Origin: Alphaproteobacteria bacterium
Lineage (GTDB): Bacteria; Pseudomonadota; Alphaproteobacteria; Bin65
Direction of reading: 5' to 3'
Assembly: GCA_022819985.1 (NCBI GenBank)
Contig: JAJEGH010000045.1
Coordinates: forward strand, 62,001 to 126,000
DNA length: 64,000 nucleotides
Shown piece by piece: positions 48,602 through 58,140 of the stretch. The notes under the pieces are model-generated. The model was not told the origin of the DNA. It saw only the letters and a program-made list of their open reading frames with translations, and did no database searches. Each line of letters starts with the position of its first letter. Position 1 is the first letter of the stretch. The translations under genes were made by a program, and so were the position numbers.

Positions 48602-49591
48602 ATGACAGCGCCCTACAGGATTTTCGGCAGCGAGATGTCGCCCTATTCGGTCAAGGTGCGCGCCTGGTTCCGCTACAAGGACCTCCCGCATCTCTGGCTG
48701 CAACGGGCCTGGCACAGCGACGAGTTCAAGGCCCGGGCGCGGCTGCCGCTGATCCCGCTGGTCATCGCGCCGGACGACCGGGCGCTCCAGGATTCGACGC
48801 CGCTCATCGAAACGCTGGAGGCCGAGCATCCCGAGCCCGCGATCCATCCCGAAGATCCGGCGCTGCGCTTCCTGTCGGCGCTGATCGAGGAATATGGCGA
48901 CGAGTGGGGTAACAAGCTGCTGTTCCACCACCGCTGGCACGCGGACGTGGACCGGCGCGGCGCGGCGCTGGGGCTGGCCCGCGCCTTCGATCCCTATGGC
49001 GCGCCGGAAGCGGTCGGGGCGGCGGCGGAACAGATCTACGAACGCATGGTCGGGCGGCTGCATTTCACCGGGTCCAGCCCGGAGACCGCGCCGCTGATCG
49101 CCCGGTATTTCGACGATCTGCTCGCCATTCTCGAACCGCATCTGGCGGCGCGGAAATACTTGTTCGGCGGCCGGCCGGCTTTCGCGGATTTCGGCCTCGC
49201 GCCGCAGGTTTATACGATGTCGCAGGACCCGACCTCCGCCTCCGCGATCCGGGTGCGCGCGCCGAACCTGCTGGCCTGGTCGTTCCGGATGCTGGAGCCG
49301 CGCAACGATGGGCCGTTCGAAAGCTGGGACAGCCTGAAGGACACCCTGACGCCGCTGCTGGCGAATGCCGGCGCCTTCTTCCTGCCTTGGTCGCGGGCCA
49401 ATTCCGACGCGCTGGAGGCGGGGGAGGACAGCTTCAGCGTCGATCTGCCCGGCGGCGCCTATGTCCAGGGGCCGCAGAAATACCATGCCCGCTCGCTGGT
49501 CGCGCTCCGGCAGAAATATGCCGCGGCGAAGGATGCCCCCGGCCTCGCCGCCATCCTCGCCGAAACCGGCTGCCTGCCCTGGCTGGAATAG
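48602..49591 (+). CDS. Glutathione S-transferase family protein, long form
   Basis: 329 residues, about 100 longer than a typical GST. The N-terminal thioredoxin fold starts YRIFGSEMSPYSVKVRAWF, with a cis-Pro site near LIPLVIAP and DSTPLIETLEAEHP. The C-terminal domain has GGRPAFADFGLAPQ as N-cap. The extension (SFSVDLPGGAYVQGPQKYHA) is unlike ordinary GSTs and resembles the C-terminal end found in this long subgroup. GAAAGGA lies before the ATG. Last of the plus-strand run. Confidence 0.88.
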   Translation: MTAPYRIFGSEMSPYSVKVRAWFRYKDLPHLWLQRAWHSDEFKARARLPLIPLVIAPDDRALQDSTPLIETLEAEHPEPAIHPEDPALRFLSALIEEYGDEWGNKLLFHHRWHADVDRRGAALGLARAFDPYGAPEAVGAAAEQIYERMVGRLHFTGSSPETAPLIARYFDDLLAILEPHLAARKYLFGGRPAFADFGLAPQVYTMSQDPTSASAIRVRAPNLLAWSFRMLEPRNDGPFESWDSLKDTLTPLLANAGAFFLPWSRANSDALEAGEDSFSVDLPGGAYVQGPQKYHARSLVALRQKYAAAKDAPGLAAILAETGCLPWLE

Positions 49592-49623
49592 CGGCTCCGG
49601 CCGCACTGCCGGCCGGCGCGGCG

Positions 49624-51189
49624 TCAGCCCTCCAGCACGCCGGGGTTCATCCGTCCGTCCGGGTCCAGGGCGGCGCGGATGCGGCGGTGGATGTCCGCCT
49701 GCGCCGGCGTCAGGCGCGACAGGAACGGATAGTAGCGCCCGATCTGCATGTGGGCGGCGCCGTGCGCCCGTAGGATTGCTCCGGCCGCATCCCGCAGTTC
49801 GAAGACCAGTGCGCGCCCGCGCGGATTCTCCGGCGCCTCGCGATGCAGCTTCACCTGTTCGGGCGTCGCGTGGGCGAGATGAAACGGGCTCAGCCGGTCC
49901 GGCCAGAAGAATTGCGGCTCCACCAGCACGCAGCGCGGCGCGAGGACGGTGAGGACGGTGCAGGTTACGCCGGCGTCCGCCATGTCGCCGGCGCTGGCCT
50001 GCAAACGGTCGTGCAGCGCCGCCATGCAGCCGGCGGCGCGGGCAAGGCCGAGCGCGCCATGCACCGGCAGCCAGTTTTCGCCGCGCGGGCCGAGCAGGGC
50101 GGTAATCGGCCCGAACGGCCGGGCCCGGGTGACGCGCGGAATGGTGTCCGGAAGGTCCGTGCCGCCGCGCTGCGCCAGTTCGGCCCGCAGCGCCTCGGCG
50201 CGGGCCGCGGCGTGGCGCGCATCGTCCCCTTCGACGGCAAGATGCAGCGAATAATCCGCCCGTTCCAGAAAGCCCAGGCCCTCGGCCGGCAGGCGTGCGG
50301 CGCGCGCCAGTCCGCCGGTTCCCCGCGCCACGCCGGCAGCCGCGCCGAGCTTCTCCCGGAAGCCGATCCGCCGGTCCAGGATGTTGCGGTGCGCCTGGCG
50401 GTCGAAGCTGAAGCACTCGCCGAGGCCGGGCCGGCCGGCCAGTGCCGTTTGGGCATCGAGCATCGTCAGCGGGTCGTCGAACGCCATCGACAGGAAGGCT
50501 TCGCCGCCGGCCGCCGGGGCCAGCCGCAGGGCGATCCGCGCCTTGATGCCGAACGCGCCGCAATCGCCGACGAAAAGGTGGGTCGGGTCCGGGCCGTGGG
50601 GCAGGGCGTCGACCGCTTCGGGGCGCAGCGCGCCCGTGTGCAGCAGGCGGCCGTCGGCGAGGACGACCTCCAGCCCGAGCACGCTGCCGGCAATGCTGCC
50701 GGCCGAGCCCGAACCGAAAAACATCGCGTTGTGCGAGACCGCGCCGCCGACCGTGGAAACCCCGCCGGAGAGCGGACCGAAGGACGGCGGGCGCAAGCCG
50801 GTGCTGCGCAGGGAGTCGTGCAGGGTTGCCCAGGTGCAGCCGGCCTCGACGATGGCATGCCGGTTTGCGGTATCGATTTCCGCGACCGCGGACAGCCGTG
50901 TCATGTCGAACAGGACGCAGCCTTCCGCCGACGGCGCATAGCCCCCGGTATAGGACATGCCGCCGCCGCGCGGCACGATGGCGAGGCCGCTTTCCGTGGC
51001 GGCGGCGACGGCCCTTTGCAGGGCCGGAATCGTTTCGGGGGCGACGATACACAGCGGCCGGGCCCCGGCCGGGCCGGCGACATCGTGGGACAGGCCGGCA
51101 AGCCGTTCCGGATCGGTGACGATGCCGTCCGCGCCGACCGCCGCCCTGAGGCGGTCCGGAACCGGCATTCCGGCGGGCGCCCCCGTCAT
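49624..51189 (-). CDS. FAD-linked oxidase (FAD_binding_4, GlcD/VAO type)
   Basis: 521 residues from ATG 51189, overlapping the hydrolase stop by 4 bp. FAD-binding features: IVPRGGGMSYTGGY, GGVSTVGGAVSHNAMFFGSG and GDCGAFGIKARIALRL. The C-terminus LDPDGRMNPGVL is the family end. Members oxidise hydroxy acids, phenols or sugars with FAD, sometimes covalently bound. It probably oxidises the product of the preceding enzymes in this operon. Last gene of the seven-gene run. Confidence 0.9.
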   Translation of the reverse strand: MTGAPAGMPVPDRLRAAVGADGIVTDPERLAGLSHDVAGPAGARPLCIVAPETIPALQRAVAAATESGLAIVPRGGGMSYTGGYAPSAEGCVLFDMTRLSAVAEIDTANRHAIVEAGCTWATLHDSLRSTGLRPPSFGPLSGGVSTVGGAVSHNAMFFGSGSAGSIAGSVLGLEVVLADGRLLHTGALRPEAVDALPHGPDPTHLFVGDCGAFGIKARIALRLAPAAGGEAFLSMAFDDPLTMLDAQTALAGRPGLGECFSFDRQAHRNILDRRIGFREKLGAAAGVARGTGGLARAARLPAEGLGFLERADYSLHLAVEGDDARHAAARAEALRAELAQRGGTDLPDTIPRVTRARPFGPITALLGPRGENWLPVHGALGLARAAGCMAALHDRLQASAGDMADAGVTCTVLTVLAPRCVLVEPQFFWPDRLSPFHLAHATPEQVKLHREAPENPRGRALVFELRDAAGAILRAHGAAHMQIGRYYPFLSRLTPAQADIHRRIRAALDPDGRMNPGVLEG

Positions 51190-52784
51190 CTGTCGCCGTG
51201 CAACGGGCACAGGGCCAGCGGATCGTCGTAGTGCTCGATGCTTGCGCCGCGGCTGGCCGCCCGGTTCAGCAGCGCCGTCATGTCCCCGTCCTGCGCCGCG
51301 CGGCACAGCGCGTCGTTGCCGGCGGCGCCGAGCACGGCCCCGGTAAAGCGGGCGTGGAGCAGGTTCACCGGCGGATCGTCCGGCAGGCGCCACGCGCCGG
51401 CGACGGTCCGTTCGTTCCAGTGCCGGTAGAGCAGGCTGTCGCGCGCCCAGTACCAGGCCGCTGCCAGATGCGCTCCGTCCCAGCGCAGCCGGAGATCGGG
51501 GCAGGCCGGGGCGCCGGCGGCTTCGGCGCTCTCGTTTGCGCCGGCAGGAGCCTGGGCCAGGGCCAGGCAATGCACCCCGGCCGGCCCGTCGGCGGCAAGG
51601 GCGGCGGCAAATACGGCGCCGCTGCCTTCGCCGGCCACATCGCATTCGCGGATGCCCAGAGCGTCCAGGCAGCCGCCGAGCCAGTCGACGACCGCCGGCA
51701 GGCCGGGCACCGGCGCGGCGTCCGTTTCGCCGTTGCCGGGCAGGTCGATGGCGATGGCCGGACCGCGCCGTCCCAGCCGCACCAATCGGTCGTCCAGTTC
51801 CGCCGACGAGCCCGGCGTGCGGTGGAGCAGCACGGTCGCCCTGCCGTCCTGCAGCCCGGCAAAGCGGACATGGGCCGCGCCCGCCGGCGTCTCGATGAAG
51901 CGCCTTCGCACCGGGCGCGCGCCGAGCGGGTCCGCCGCGGGCTGCGGCGCGGCCGCCTGGCCCGGATGCGCCGCCATGATTTCGCCGATGGCCGCGCCCC
52001 AGGCGTCGCGGTCGGCGCTCAGCCGATGGACGGCGATGCGGTCCGGAAGGGAGGCGGGCAGCCGGTCGAGATGGGGGAACAGCAGGTCGTCTTCCCGCGC
52101 CACGACGGCGACCGGCGCCTGCACCTCCGTCAGCGGCCCGATCCCGTCGAACCGGAAGGCGGCGGCATAGGCCGGCCGGTAACGGTCGCCGGCGCGCAGG
52201 AAATCCTCGACGACGAGCTGGTGGAAATCGAGCGGCGGCGGATCGCGCGGCAGCCGGCCGAGGTTGCCGGCCGCATACCAGGGAAAGAAGGTGAACTGGT
52301 CGCGCACCCGCGCCCACAGCCACGCGACGTGGGTGCCGTCCCAGGACGGGCGGAACGGCGGCAGATACGCGCGCAGCAATTCTTCCTGCTCGGCAGCCGT
52401 GAAGACCGGATAACCGTCCATCACGGCGACCGAAACCCGCTCGGGATGTCGAAGCGCCAGGTCCATCGCGATGCAGGCGCCGGTATGGGTGCCGTAGACC
52501 GGCGCCCGCGCGATGCCCAGCGCCGCCAGCGCGTCGGCCAGCGCGTCGGCGTAGTCGGCGCTCGACGGCCGGTCCATCGCCAGCGGATCGGAGCCGCCGA
52601 AACCCGGCGTATCGAAACCGAAGACGGTGAAGCGGCCGGCCAGCCGCTCCATCAGCGGCAGCAGGGCGACCGACGAGCGCGGCGATTCGTGCAGCAGCAC
52701 GGCCGGCGGGCCGCTCCCGGCGTAGCGGAAGCTGACCTCGCGGCCGGCGATGTCGACGGACTGGCGCCTTGCCCGGAAGGTCAT
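51186..52784 (-). CDS. Two-domain alpha/beta hydrolase fusion lacking nucleophile serines
   Basis: 532 residues: two alpha/beta hydrolase folds in tandem (about 1-275 and 295-532). The halves match each other: VLLHESPRSS versus VLLHRTPGSS, FDTPGFGGSD versus IDLPGNGETD, and WDGTHVAWLWARVRDQ versus WDGAHLAAAWYWARDS. At the nucleophile elbow GxSxG, domain 1 has GTHTG (98-102, His in place of Ser) and domain 2 GEGSG (385-389, Gly at that place). Neither has the expected serine. Either it is a non-hydrolytic relative (lyase, binding or oxygenase-like role) or it uses another residue. Between the ABC permease and the FAD oxidase, overlapping the latter by 4 bp. Confidence 0.85.
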   Translation of the reverse strand: MTFRARRQSVDIAGREVSFRYAGSGPPAVLLHESPRSSVALLPLMERLAGRFTVFGFDTPGFGGSDPLAMDRPSSADYADALADALAALGIARAPVYGTHTGACIAMDLALRHPERVSVAVMDGYPVFTAAEQEELLRAYLPPFRPSWDGTHVAWLWARVRDQFTFFPWYAAGNLGRLPRDPPPLDFHQLVVEDFLRAGDRYRPAYAAAFRFDGIGPLTEVQAPVAVVAREDDLLFPHLDRLPASLPDRIAVHRLSADRDAWGAAIGEIMAAHPGQAAAPQPAADPLGARPVRRRFIETPAGAAHVRFAGLQDGRATVLLHRTPGSSAELDDRLVRLGRRGPAIAIDLPGNGETDAAPVPGLPAVVDWLGGCLDALGIRECDVAGEGSGAVFAAALAADGPAGVHCLALAQAPAGANESAEAAGAPACPDLRLRWDGAHLAAAWYWARDSLLYRHWNERTVAGAWRLPDDPPVNLLHARFTGAVLGAAGNDALCRAAQDGDMTALLNRAASRGASIEHYDDPLALCPLHGDR

Positions 52785-52794
52785 GGCGTCCGCC

Positions 52795-53601
52795 TCAATG
52801 GACGGCTTGCGGGGCCGGCCCCGCCGTGCCTTCGCGCCGCCGCGAGACGTGCCAGGGCACGAAGGCGCGCTCGGCGAGTTCTACGATGTAGAACAGGATG
52901 GTGCCGACCACGGCGAGCAGCAGGATCGCCGCAAAGATCCGCGTTGTGTCGAAGGTCGGTTGCGCCGAATCGATGACAAAACCGAGCCCGGCCTGCGAGG
53001 CGACGAACTCGCCGACGATGGAGCCGATGAAGGCGAAGGAAATACCGACCTTCATGCCGGCGAACATGCTCGGCAGCGCCGTCGGGAAGCGGATCTTCCA
53101 CAGGGTCTGCATCGCCGATCCCCGCATCGACCGGGCGAGATCGAGCATGTCGGGTTCGACCGAACGCAGGCCCAGCACGGTATCGATGACGATCGGGAAG
53201 ACGGCGATCAGGAAGGCGATGGCGACCTTGGGCTCGATCCCGGCGCCGAACCAGACGATGAAGAGCGGCGCGACGGCGACCTTCGGGATCGAGTTGATCG
53301 CCACGAGGAAAGTGTAGAGCGTCTGTTCGACGAAGCGCGAGAAGACGATCCCGATCGCCATCACCAGGCCGACGACGACCGCCAGCAGAAAGCCCAGCGC
53401 CGTCTCCTTCAGGGTCTCCAGCGTGTGCATGCCGTACCACAGCGGCTCCGCGGCGATATCGGCCAGCACGCGCGAGGGCGCCGGCAGGAGGAACGGCTTG
53501 ATGCCGAAAACGATGACCGCCCCTTCCCAGATCAGGCCGAAGCCGATCAGCACCAGGACGACATTGAGGATCCGCCCGTTTCGGGTCGACCAGAAATCCA
53601 T
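52795..53601 (-). CDS. ABC transporter permease (SsuC/TauC/ThiX type)
   Basis: Inner-membrane permease, 268 residues, about six membrane helices. The cytoplasmic loop with LARSMRGSAMQTLWKIRFPTALPSMF holds the EAA-like motif that meets the ATPase. Family relatives import sulfonates, nitrate, pyrimidine precursors or other organic substrates. Two bases separate it from the ATPase gene, and ten from the fused hydrolase. Confidence 0.93.
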   Translation of the reverse strand: MDFWSTRNGRILNVVLVLIGFGLIWEGAVIVFGIKPFLLPAPSRVLADIAAEPLWYGMHTLETLKETALGFLLAVVVGLVMAIGIVFSRFVEQTLYTFLVAINSIPKVAVAPLFIVWFGAGIEPKVAIAFLIAVFPIVIDTVLGLRSVEPDMLDLARSMRGSAMQTLWKIRFPTALPSMFAGMKVGISFAFIGSIVGEFVASQAGLGFVIDSAQPTFDTTRIFAAILLLAVVGTILFYIVELAERAFVPWHVSRRREGTAGPAPQAVH

Positions 53602-53603
53602 CG

Positions 53604-54455
53604 CTACTGCCCCCGTTTCATGACGCCCAGCCCCTCGAAAATCTCGCGGATGTGCCGGACATAGCCCGAGAAGTCCGGCGTCTCCCGGATATCGAGCGCG
53701 CGCGGCCGGTCGAGACCGATATCCAGGATTTCGACGATGCGCCCCGGATTGCGCGACATCACGACGACCCGGCTGGACAGGAACACCGCTTCGGGAATGC
53801 TGTGGGTGATGAAGACGATCGTCTTGTGGGTCGCTTCCCAGATGCGTTCCAGTTCGAGGTTCAGCTCGTCGCGCGTGATGGCGTCCAGCGCGCCGAACGG
53901 CTCGTCCATCAGCAGCAGCGACGGATCGCGGATCAGGCCCCGGCAGATCGCGACCCGCTGGCGCATCCCGCCCGACAGTTCCCAGGGGAAGCGGTCGGCG
54001 AAATCCTCAAGCTCGAACAGGTGCAGGAGCTCCATCGCCTTGTCGCGCCAGTCTCCCGTCCTCAGGCGCGCAAATTCGATCGGCAACAGGATGTTGTCGA
54101 TGACCGAGCGCCAGTCGAGCAGCACGTCGCGCTGGAAGACGATGCCGGTATCCCGGGGCGGCTCGACGACCGGCTGGCCGCGGATCGCGACGTCGCCGGC
54201 CGTCAGGTCCTCCAGGCCGGCGATGCATTTGAGCAGGGTGCTCTTGCCGCAGCCGCTCGGCCCGAGGACGCTGATGAACTCGCCGTTGCGGATGTCGAGG
54301 TCGATCGCCTGGAGCGCTTCGACGTCGCCGCGTTCCGAATGGTAGGTCTTGTCCAGGCCGGCGATCCGGACATAGGGCTCGCCGATGCCGTCGCCGGAAA
54401 CTCCGGCCGCGCCTGCCGGCGCAGCCGGAGCCCCGTCCCCGGGCGGTGCCGCCAT
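53604..54455 (-). CDS. ABC transporter ATP-binding protein (SsuB/TauB type)
   Basis: 283 residues. Walker A GPSGCGKST, Q-loop QRDVLLDWRSV, signature LSGGMRQR, Walker B LLLMDEPFGALD, switch His FITHSIPEA. The order and sequence are those of the nitrate/sulfonate/taurine class. A Gly/Ala/Pro-rich 25-residue N-terminal tail precedes the domain. Starts four bases after the binding-protein gene. Confidence 0.95.
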   Translation of the reverse strand: MAAPPGDGAPAAPAGAAGVSGDGIGEPYVRIAGLDKTYHSERGDVEALQAIDLDIRNGEFISVLGPSGCGKSTLLKCIAGLEDLTAGDVAIRGQPVVEPPRDTGIVFQRDVLLDWRSVIDNILLPIEFARLRTGDWRDKAMELLHLFELEDFADRFPWELSGGMRQRVAICRGLIRDPSLLLMDEPFGALDAITRDELNLELERIWEATHKTIVFITHSIPEAVFLSSRVVVMSRNPGRIVEILDIGLDRPRALDIRETPDFSGYVRHIREIFEGLGVMKRGQ

Positions 54456-54459
54456 GGGG

Positions 54460-55470
54460 TCAGCGGGGCATGAAGGAGGCGTTGTAGAAGTCCGTGGTCT
54501 TCATGCTCGCCTTGATCCGCCCCAGGCTCTTGAGCGTTTTGACCGTGTCGTCCCAGTCCTTCTCGCTCATGTAGCCCATCGGCTTGCCCTTGGTCGTCGG
54601 CGAGAAGAAATACGGCCGGTAGGCGTTGAAGATCAGCTTGCCGACCACCATCGACACGCGCGCCTTCGGCCGCTGGTCGATCATCGCCTGCACGGCCTCG
54701 TCGAGGCCGCCGTCGAGGATGTGTTTCCAGCTCCGCGCCAGGGCGGTCATGAATGCCTTCATGGCCTTTGGCTTCTTCGCGATCGAATCGTCGTTTGCGA
54801 CGATGCCCCAGGACAGCATGGGCAGGCCGTTTTCCGCGAAACCGACGAAACCCGACGGCCGCTTCTTCGCCGCGATCGCCAGGAAGAACGGGACCGGCCC
54901 GATCACGCCGTCGCCGCGGCCCGACAGGTAGGTCGCGATCTTCGCCGACGCGGCCACGGCCAGCAGATTGACATCGCTGCGCTTGAGGCCGCCCTGGGCG
55001 AGGAAGGTGTCGATGAAGGGCGCCTCGATCGACCCGGAGGTGTAGACCAGCGTCGTGCCCTTGAAGTCCTTCGGACCCTTGTAGGGCTTGCCCTTGGAGA
55101 AGATGACGCCGACTTCGTTCCTCCGGAGGATGCTGCCGATCGCCGTGACGGGCAGCCCCTTGTTGCGGGCCAGCGCCATCACCGAAAGCGAGGCATGGCC
55201 GATATCCGCCTGGCCGGCGCCGACGAGGCCGACCGTCGAGGCCGAGCCCTTGCCGTCGACGATTTTCACGGTAACGCCGGCTTCCTTGAACCAGCCCTTG
55301 GCCTGCGCCAGGTAGAAGGGCGCGTGCATGCCGTGGGGCGACCAGTCCTTCATCAGGGTCAGGCTCATGCTGTCGTCGGCCCTGGCCGGCGCCAGTCCGA
55401 TGCCCGCTGCAAGGGTCAGGGCGAGTGCCGCCCGCGTCGTGCCGGTCGTTATCGTGCTTGTCCTGCGCAT
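54460..55470 (-). CDS. ABC transporter substrate-binding protein (NMT1/THI5-like)
   Basis: 336 residues, with a signal peptide (TRAALALTLAAGIGLAPARA, then DDSMS). The mature part opens LTLMKDWSPHGMHAPFYLAQAKGWF, the NMT1 fold mark, and continues VGAGQADIGHASLSVMALAR. The pocket suggests an organic heteroaromatic or sulfonate-like ligand, but this is only by family. Transporter genes of this class usually sit with catabolic genes, as here. It is 86 bases from the ligase upstream. Confidence 0.92.
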   Translation of the reverse strand: MRRTSTITTGTTRAALALTLAAGIGLAPARADDSMSLTLMKDWSPHGMHAPFYLAQAKGWFKEAGVTVKIVDGKGSASTVGLVGAGQADIGHASLSVMALARNKGLPVTAIGSILRRNEVGVIFSKGKPYKGPKDFKGTTLVYTSGSIEAPFIDTFLAQGGLKRSDVNLLAVAASAKIATYLSGRGDGVIGPVPFFLAIAAKKRPSGFVGFAENGLPMLSWGIVANDDSIAKKPKAMKAFMTALARSWKHILDGGLDEAVQAMIDQRPKARVSMVVGKLIFNAYRPYFFSPTTKGKPMGYMSEKDWDDTVKTLKSLGRIKASMKTTDFYNASFMPR

Positions 55471-55556
55471 GTCTTCCCTCCGTTGTTTCGGACCCCGGAT
55501 GCGCGTCCGGGGCCGGGTTGGCCGGCGGGTGCCGCCGGCGGAATATCCGGTCCGGC

Positions 55557-57092
55557 TCAGGCCTCGCGCAGCTTGCGCTTCAGCACCTTGCCCGCCGCGT
55601 TGCGCGGCAGGGCGCCGGTGAATTCGAACGTCTTGGGCACCTTATAGGGCGAGAGATGCTCGCGACAGAAGGTTTCGAGCGCCCGCGCCTCCGGCGCCGC
55701 GCCGGGCTCCGGCACCACGAATCCCTTCAGTTCCTCGCCCCATTTCTCGTTCGGCACGCCGATCACGGCAACGTCGGCGACGCCGGGATGGCGGAACAGG
55801 ATTTCCTCGATTTCCCGCGGATAGATGTTGATGCCGCCGGAGATCACCATGTCCTTCTTGCGGTCGACCAGATAGACGAAGCCCTCCTCGTCCCGGGTCG
55901 CCATGTCGCCGGCGCTGAACCAGTCGCCGCGGAAGCAGGCCGCCGTTTCCTCCGGTTTGCCCCAGTAGCCGTTGAAGATGTAGGGCGAATTGCTGAACAG
56001 TTCGCCGACCTCGCCGGGCGCAACCTCCCGGCCGTCGTCGTCCAGCAGGCGGACATGGCTCGCGACGAACGGCAGGCCGACGCAGCGCTGTTTGATGAGC
56101 TGGTCGGCCGGGCGCAGGTTGGTGACGATTCCGGCCTCGGTCGAACCGTAGGTCTCGTGCAGGACGCCTTCGCCGAAATAGTCGACGATCCGCTCCTTGG
56201 TCGCCTGGGCGAGCGGCGCGGCGTTCGACACGATCGCCTTGAGCCGGTCGAAGGCGCGATATCGCTCCAGGACGGGACGCTCCAGCGCGAAAACGGCGTG
56301 GAAATGGGTCGGCACGAAAAAGGTTCCGCCCAGCTGTTCCGTGGCCAGCCGCTCGATCACCCGTTCGGGATCGAACCCCGGCAGGATTTCGCAATAGCCG
56401 CCGAAATAGACGATCGCCACGGCGAACGCGAAGCCGGCGCCGTGAAACAGCGGCGCCGTCGCCAGATAGCGGTCGTCCGGGCCGTAGCAGCCGTATTCCG
56501 AGGCCATGCCGTAGAAGGTGAGGACGCGGGAGCGGTGCGGCAGCACCACGCCCTTGGGCTCGCCGGTCGTCCCGGAGGTGTAGGAAATCGAGAAGGGCGA
56601 CCATTCGGGCAGCGGCGCCGGCCGCAGGGGCCGGGCCTCGGCGAGCAGGGCGTCGTACTCCTCGCCCAGAACGACGATCCGCTCGACGCTGTCCAGCGTC
56701 AGGCCGCGGACGGTTTCGGCCAGATCGGCGTGGACGAACAGGACGCGCGCGCCGCAATCGTCGCAGATGTAGCGGATCTCCCGGCCGACCAGCCGGGGGT
56801 TCAGCGTCGCGACCGCCACGCCGGCGCAGGAAGCGCCCGCGACGATCTCGATATACTCCAGGCAGTTGGGCGACAGGATCGCGGCGTTGTCGCCCGGCTC
56901 GAGGCCGAACCCGTCGGTCACCATCGCGCTCACCCGGTCGATCCGGTCGACCAGCGCGGCGTAGGTCAGCGTCCGGCCGCCTTCCCGCAGGGCGGTCTTC
57001 TCCGGCGTACGCTCGGCCGCGGCGCGCATGCCGGTCGCGATGGTGAGCGGCCGGTAGGTGGCGGGCGGAGACTGCGCCGGTGCCGGGGTCAT
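55557..57092 (-). CDS. Acyl-CoA ligase (class I adenylate-forming)
   Basis: 511 residues from ATG 57092. Motifs: SYTSGTTGEPKGVVLPH, ETYGSTEAGIVTNL, GDWFSAGDMATRDEEGF, RKKDMVISGGINIYPREIEE and the C-terminal lysine in NAAGKVLKRKLRE. Activates an imported or intermediate carboxylic acid as CoA thioester. A second gene of this type is at 46.6-48.2 kb, but the two are not close copies. Between the amidohydrolase (19 bases upstream) and the ABC importer. Confidence 0.94.
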   Translation of the reverse strand: MTPAPAQSPPATYRPLTIATGMRAAAERTPEKTALREGGRTLTYAALVDRIDRVSAMVTDGFGLEPGDNAAILSPNCLEYIEIVAGASCAGVAVATLNPRLVGREIRYICDDCGARVLFVHADLAETVRGLTLDSVERIVVLGEEYDALLAEARPLRPAPLPEWSPFSISYTSGTTGEPKGVVLPHRSRVLTFYGMASEYGCYGPDDRYLATAPLFHGAGFAFAVAIVYFGGYCEILPGFDPERVIERLATEQLGGTFFVPTHFHAVFALERPVLERYRAFDRLKAIVSNAAPLAQATKERIVDYFGEGVLHETYGSTEAGIVTNLRPADQLIKQRCVGLPFVASHVRLLDDDGREVAPGEVGELFSNSPYIFNGYWGKPEETAACFRGDWFSAGDMATRDEEGFVYLVDRKKDMVISGGINIYPREIEEILFRHPGVADVAVIGVPNEKWGEELKGFVVPEPGAAPEARALETFCREHLSPYKVPKTFEFTGALPRNAAGKVLKRKLREA

Positions 57093-57111
57093 GACGCTGC
57101 GTCCGGCGCCG

Positions 57112-58008
57112 TTACCCGGCCGCCCGCGCGTCCGTCGCCCGCGCATCCGCCGCCGATTCCGGCAACCGGAAGACGCGCAGCGCATTCTCCCGCATCAGCG
57201 CGCGCCGGCTTTCCGGGCGCAGGTCCAGGGCGGCGATTTCGGCCACCGCGCGCTCCGGATCGATGACCGGCCAGTCGGTGCCGAACAGGACCTTGCTGCG
57301 GCCGTAGGTGTCCAGGTAATGCACGATTTCCGGCGGCCAGTGCTTCGGCGCGTAGGCGTCGACGCCGATGAAGATATTCTCGTGCTTCCAGGCCATGGAG
57401 ATCATCTCCTGGGTCCAGGGCACGCCGATATGGATGCCGAGCAGCTTGAGTTCCGGAAAATCGATCGCCACCTGGTCGAGGCAGATCGGCCGGCCGACGC
57501 TCGGCAGGCGCCGGTTGCGCGAATAGATCAGGCTGTGCCCGACCTGCATCATGATCGGAATGTCGAGTTCGCAGCACTTGGCGTAGTAGGGGTAGTATTT
57601 GGCGTGGTCCGGTGCCAGGCCGAACCAGTGCGGATAAAGATGCGCGCCGACGAAGCCATGGTCGCGGACCGCCTCCTCCAGGTCGCGCAGGCCCTGCATG
57701 CCGCGGAACGGATCGACGCCGGCGAGCCCGGAGAAGCGGCCGGGATGCGCGGCGCAGACCTCCGCAACCCGGCTGTAGGGAATTTCGAAGGATTCCCGGA
57801 CGTTCAGATCGCCCGCCCGCACCGCAATCAGCAGGGAGCGCGCGATTCCCGCCCGGTCCATCTTCGCGAGATAGTCCTCGACCGAAACCCCGCCGCGGTA
57901 TTCCGGCGGCATGCGGATCTGCGCCTTGAACGTGTCGTCCAGCCCGGTCTGGCCGAGCCGCACTTCCCGTTCGGTAAACAGGTTGCAGACGATGTCTATG
58001 GCATCCAT
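57112..58008 (-). CDS. Amidohydrolase_2 family protein with degenerate metal motif
   Basis: 298 residues from ATG 58008. TIM-barrel of the ACMSD/gamma-resorcylate decarboxylase type: FVGAHLYPHWFGL (strand 4 His), KLLGIHIGVPW (strand 6 His) and VLFGTDWPVID (strand 8 Asp). The N-terminal metal motif, normally DxHxH, reads AIDIVCNL: both histidines are replaced. Some family branches lack it. It likely decarboxylates or hydrolyses an intermediate. First gene of the seven-gene run. Confidence 0.85.
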   Translation of the reverse strand: MDAIDIVCNLFTEREVRLGQTGLDDTFKAQIRMPPEYRGGVSVEDYLAKMDRAGIARSLLIAVRAGDLNVRESFEIPYSRVAEVCAAHPGRFSGLAGVDPFRGMQGLRDLEEAVRDHGFVGAHLYPHWFGLAPDHAKYYPYYAKCCELDIPIMMQVGHSLIYSRNRRLPSVGRPICLDQVAIDFPELKLLGIHIGVPWTQEMISMAWKHENIFIGVDAYAPKHWPPEIVHYLDTYGRSKVLFGTDWPVIDPERAVAEIAALDLRPESRRALMRENALRVFRLPESAADARATDARAAG

Positions 58009-58140
58009 CGGGTCGCCTCTTCCCGGTATTCGCCGGTCCGCATCGCCCGGCGGGGCGCGACTGTAGAGCCGCGCCCGGCCGGTGTCACCCGGTAAGCCCC
58101 GGTTTCGTCGCCAGGGCAGGCCCGCCATGCGCCAGACACA

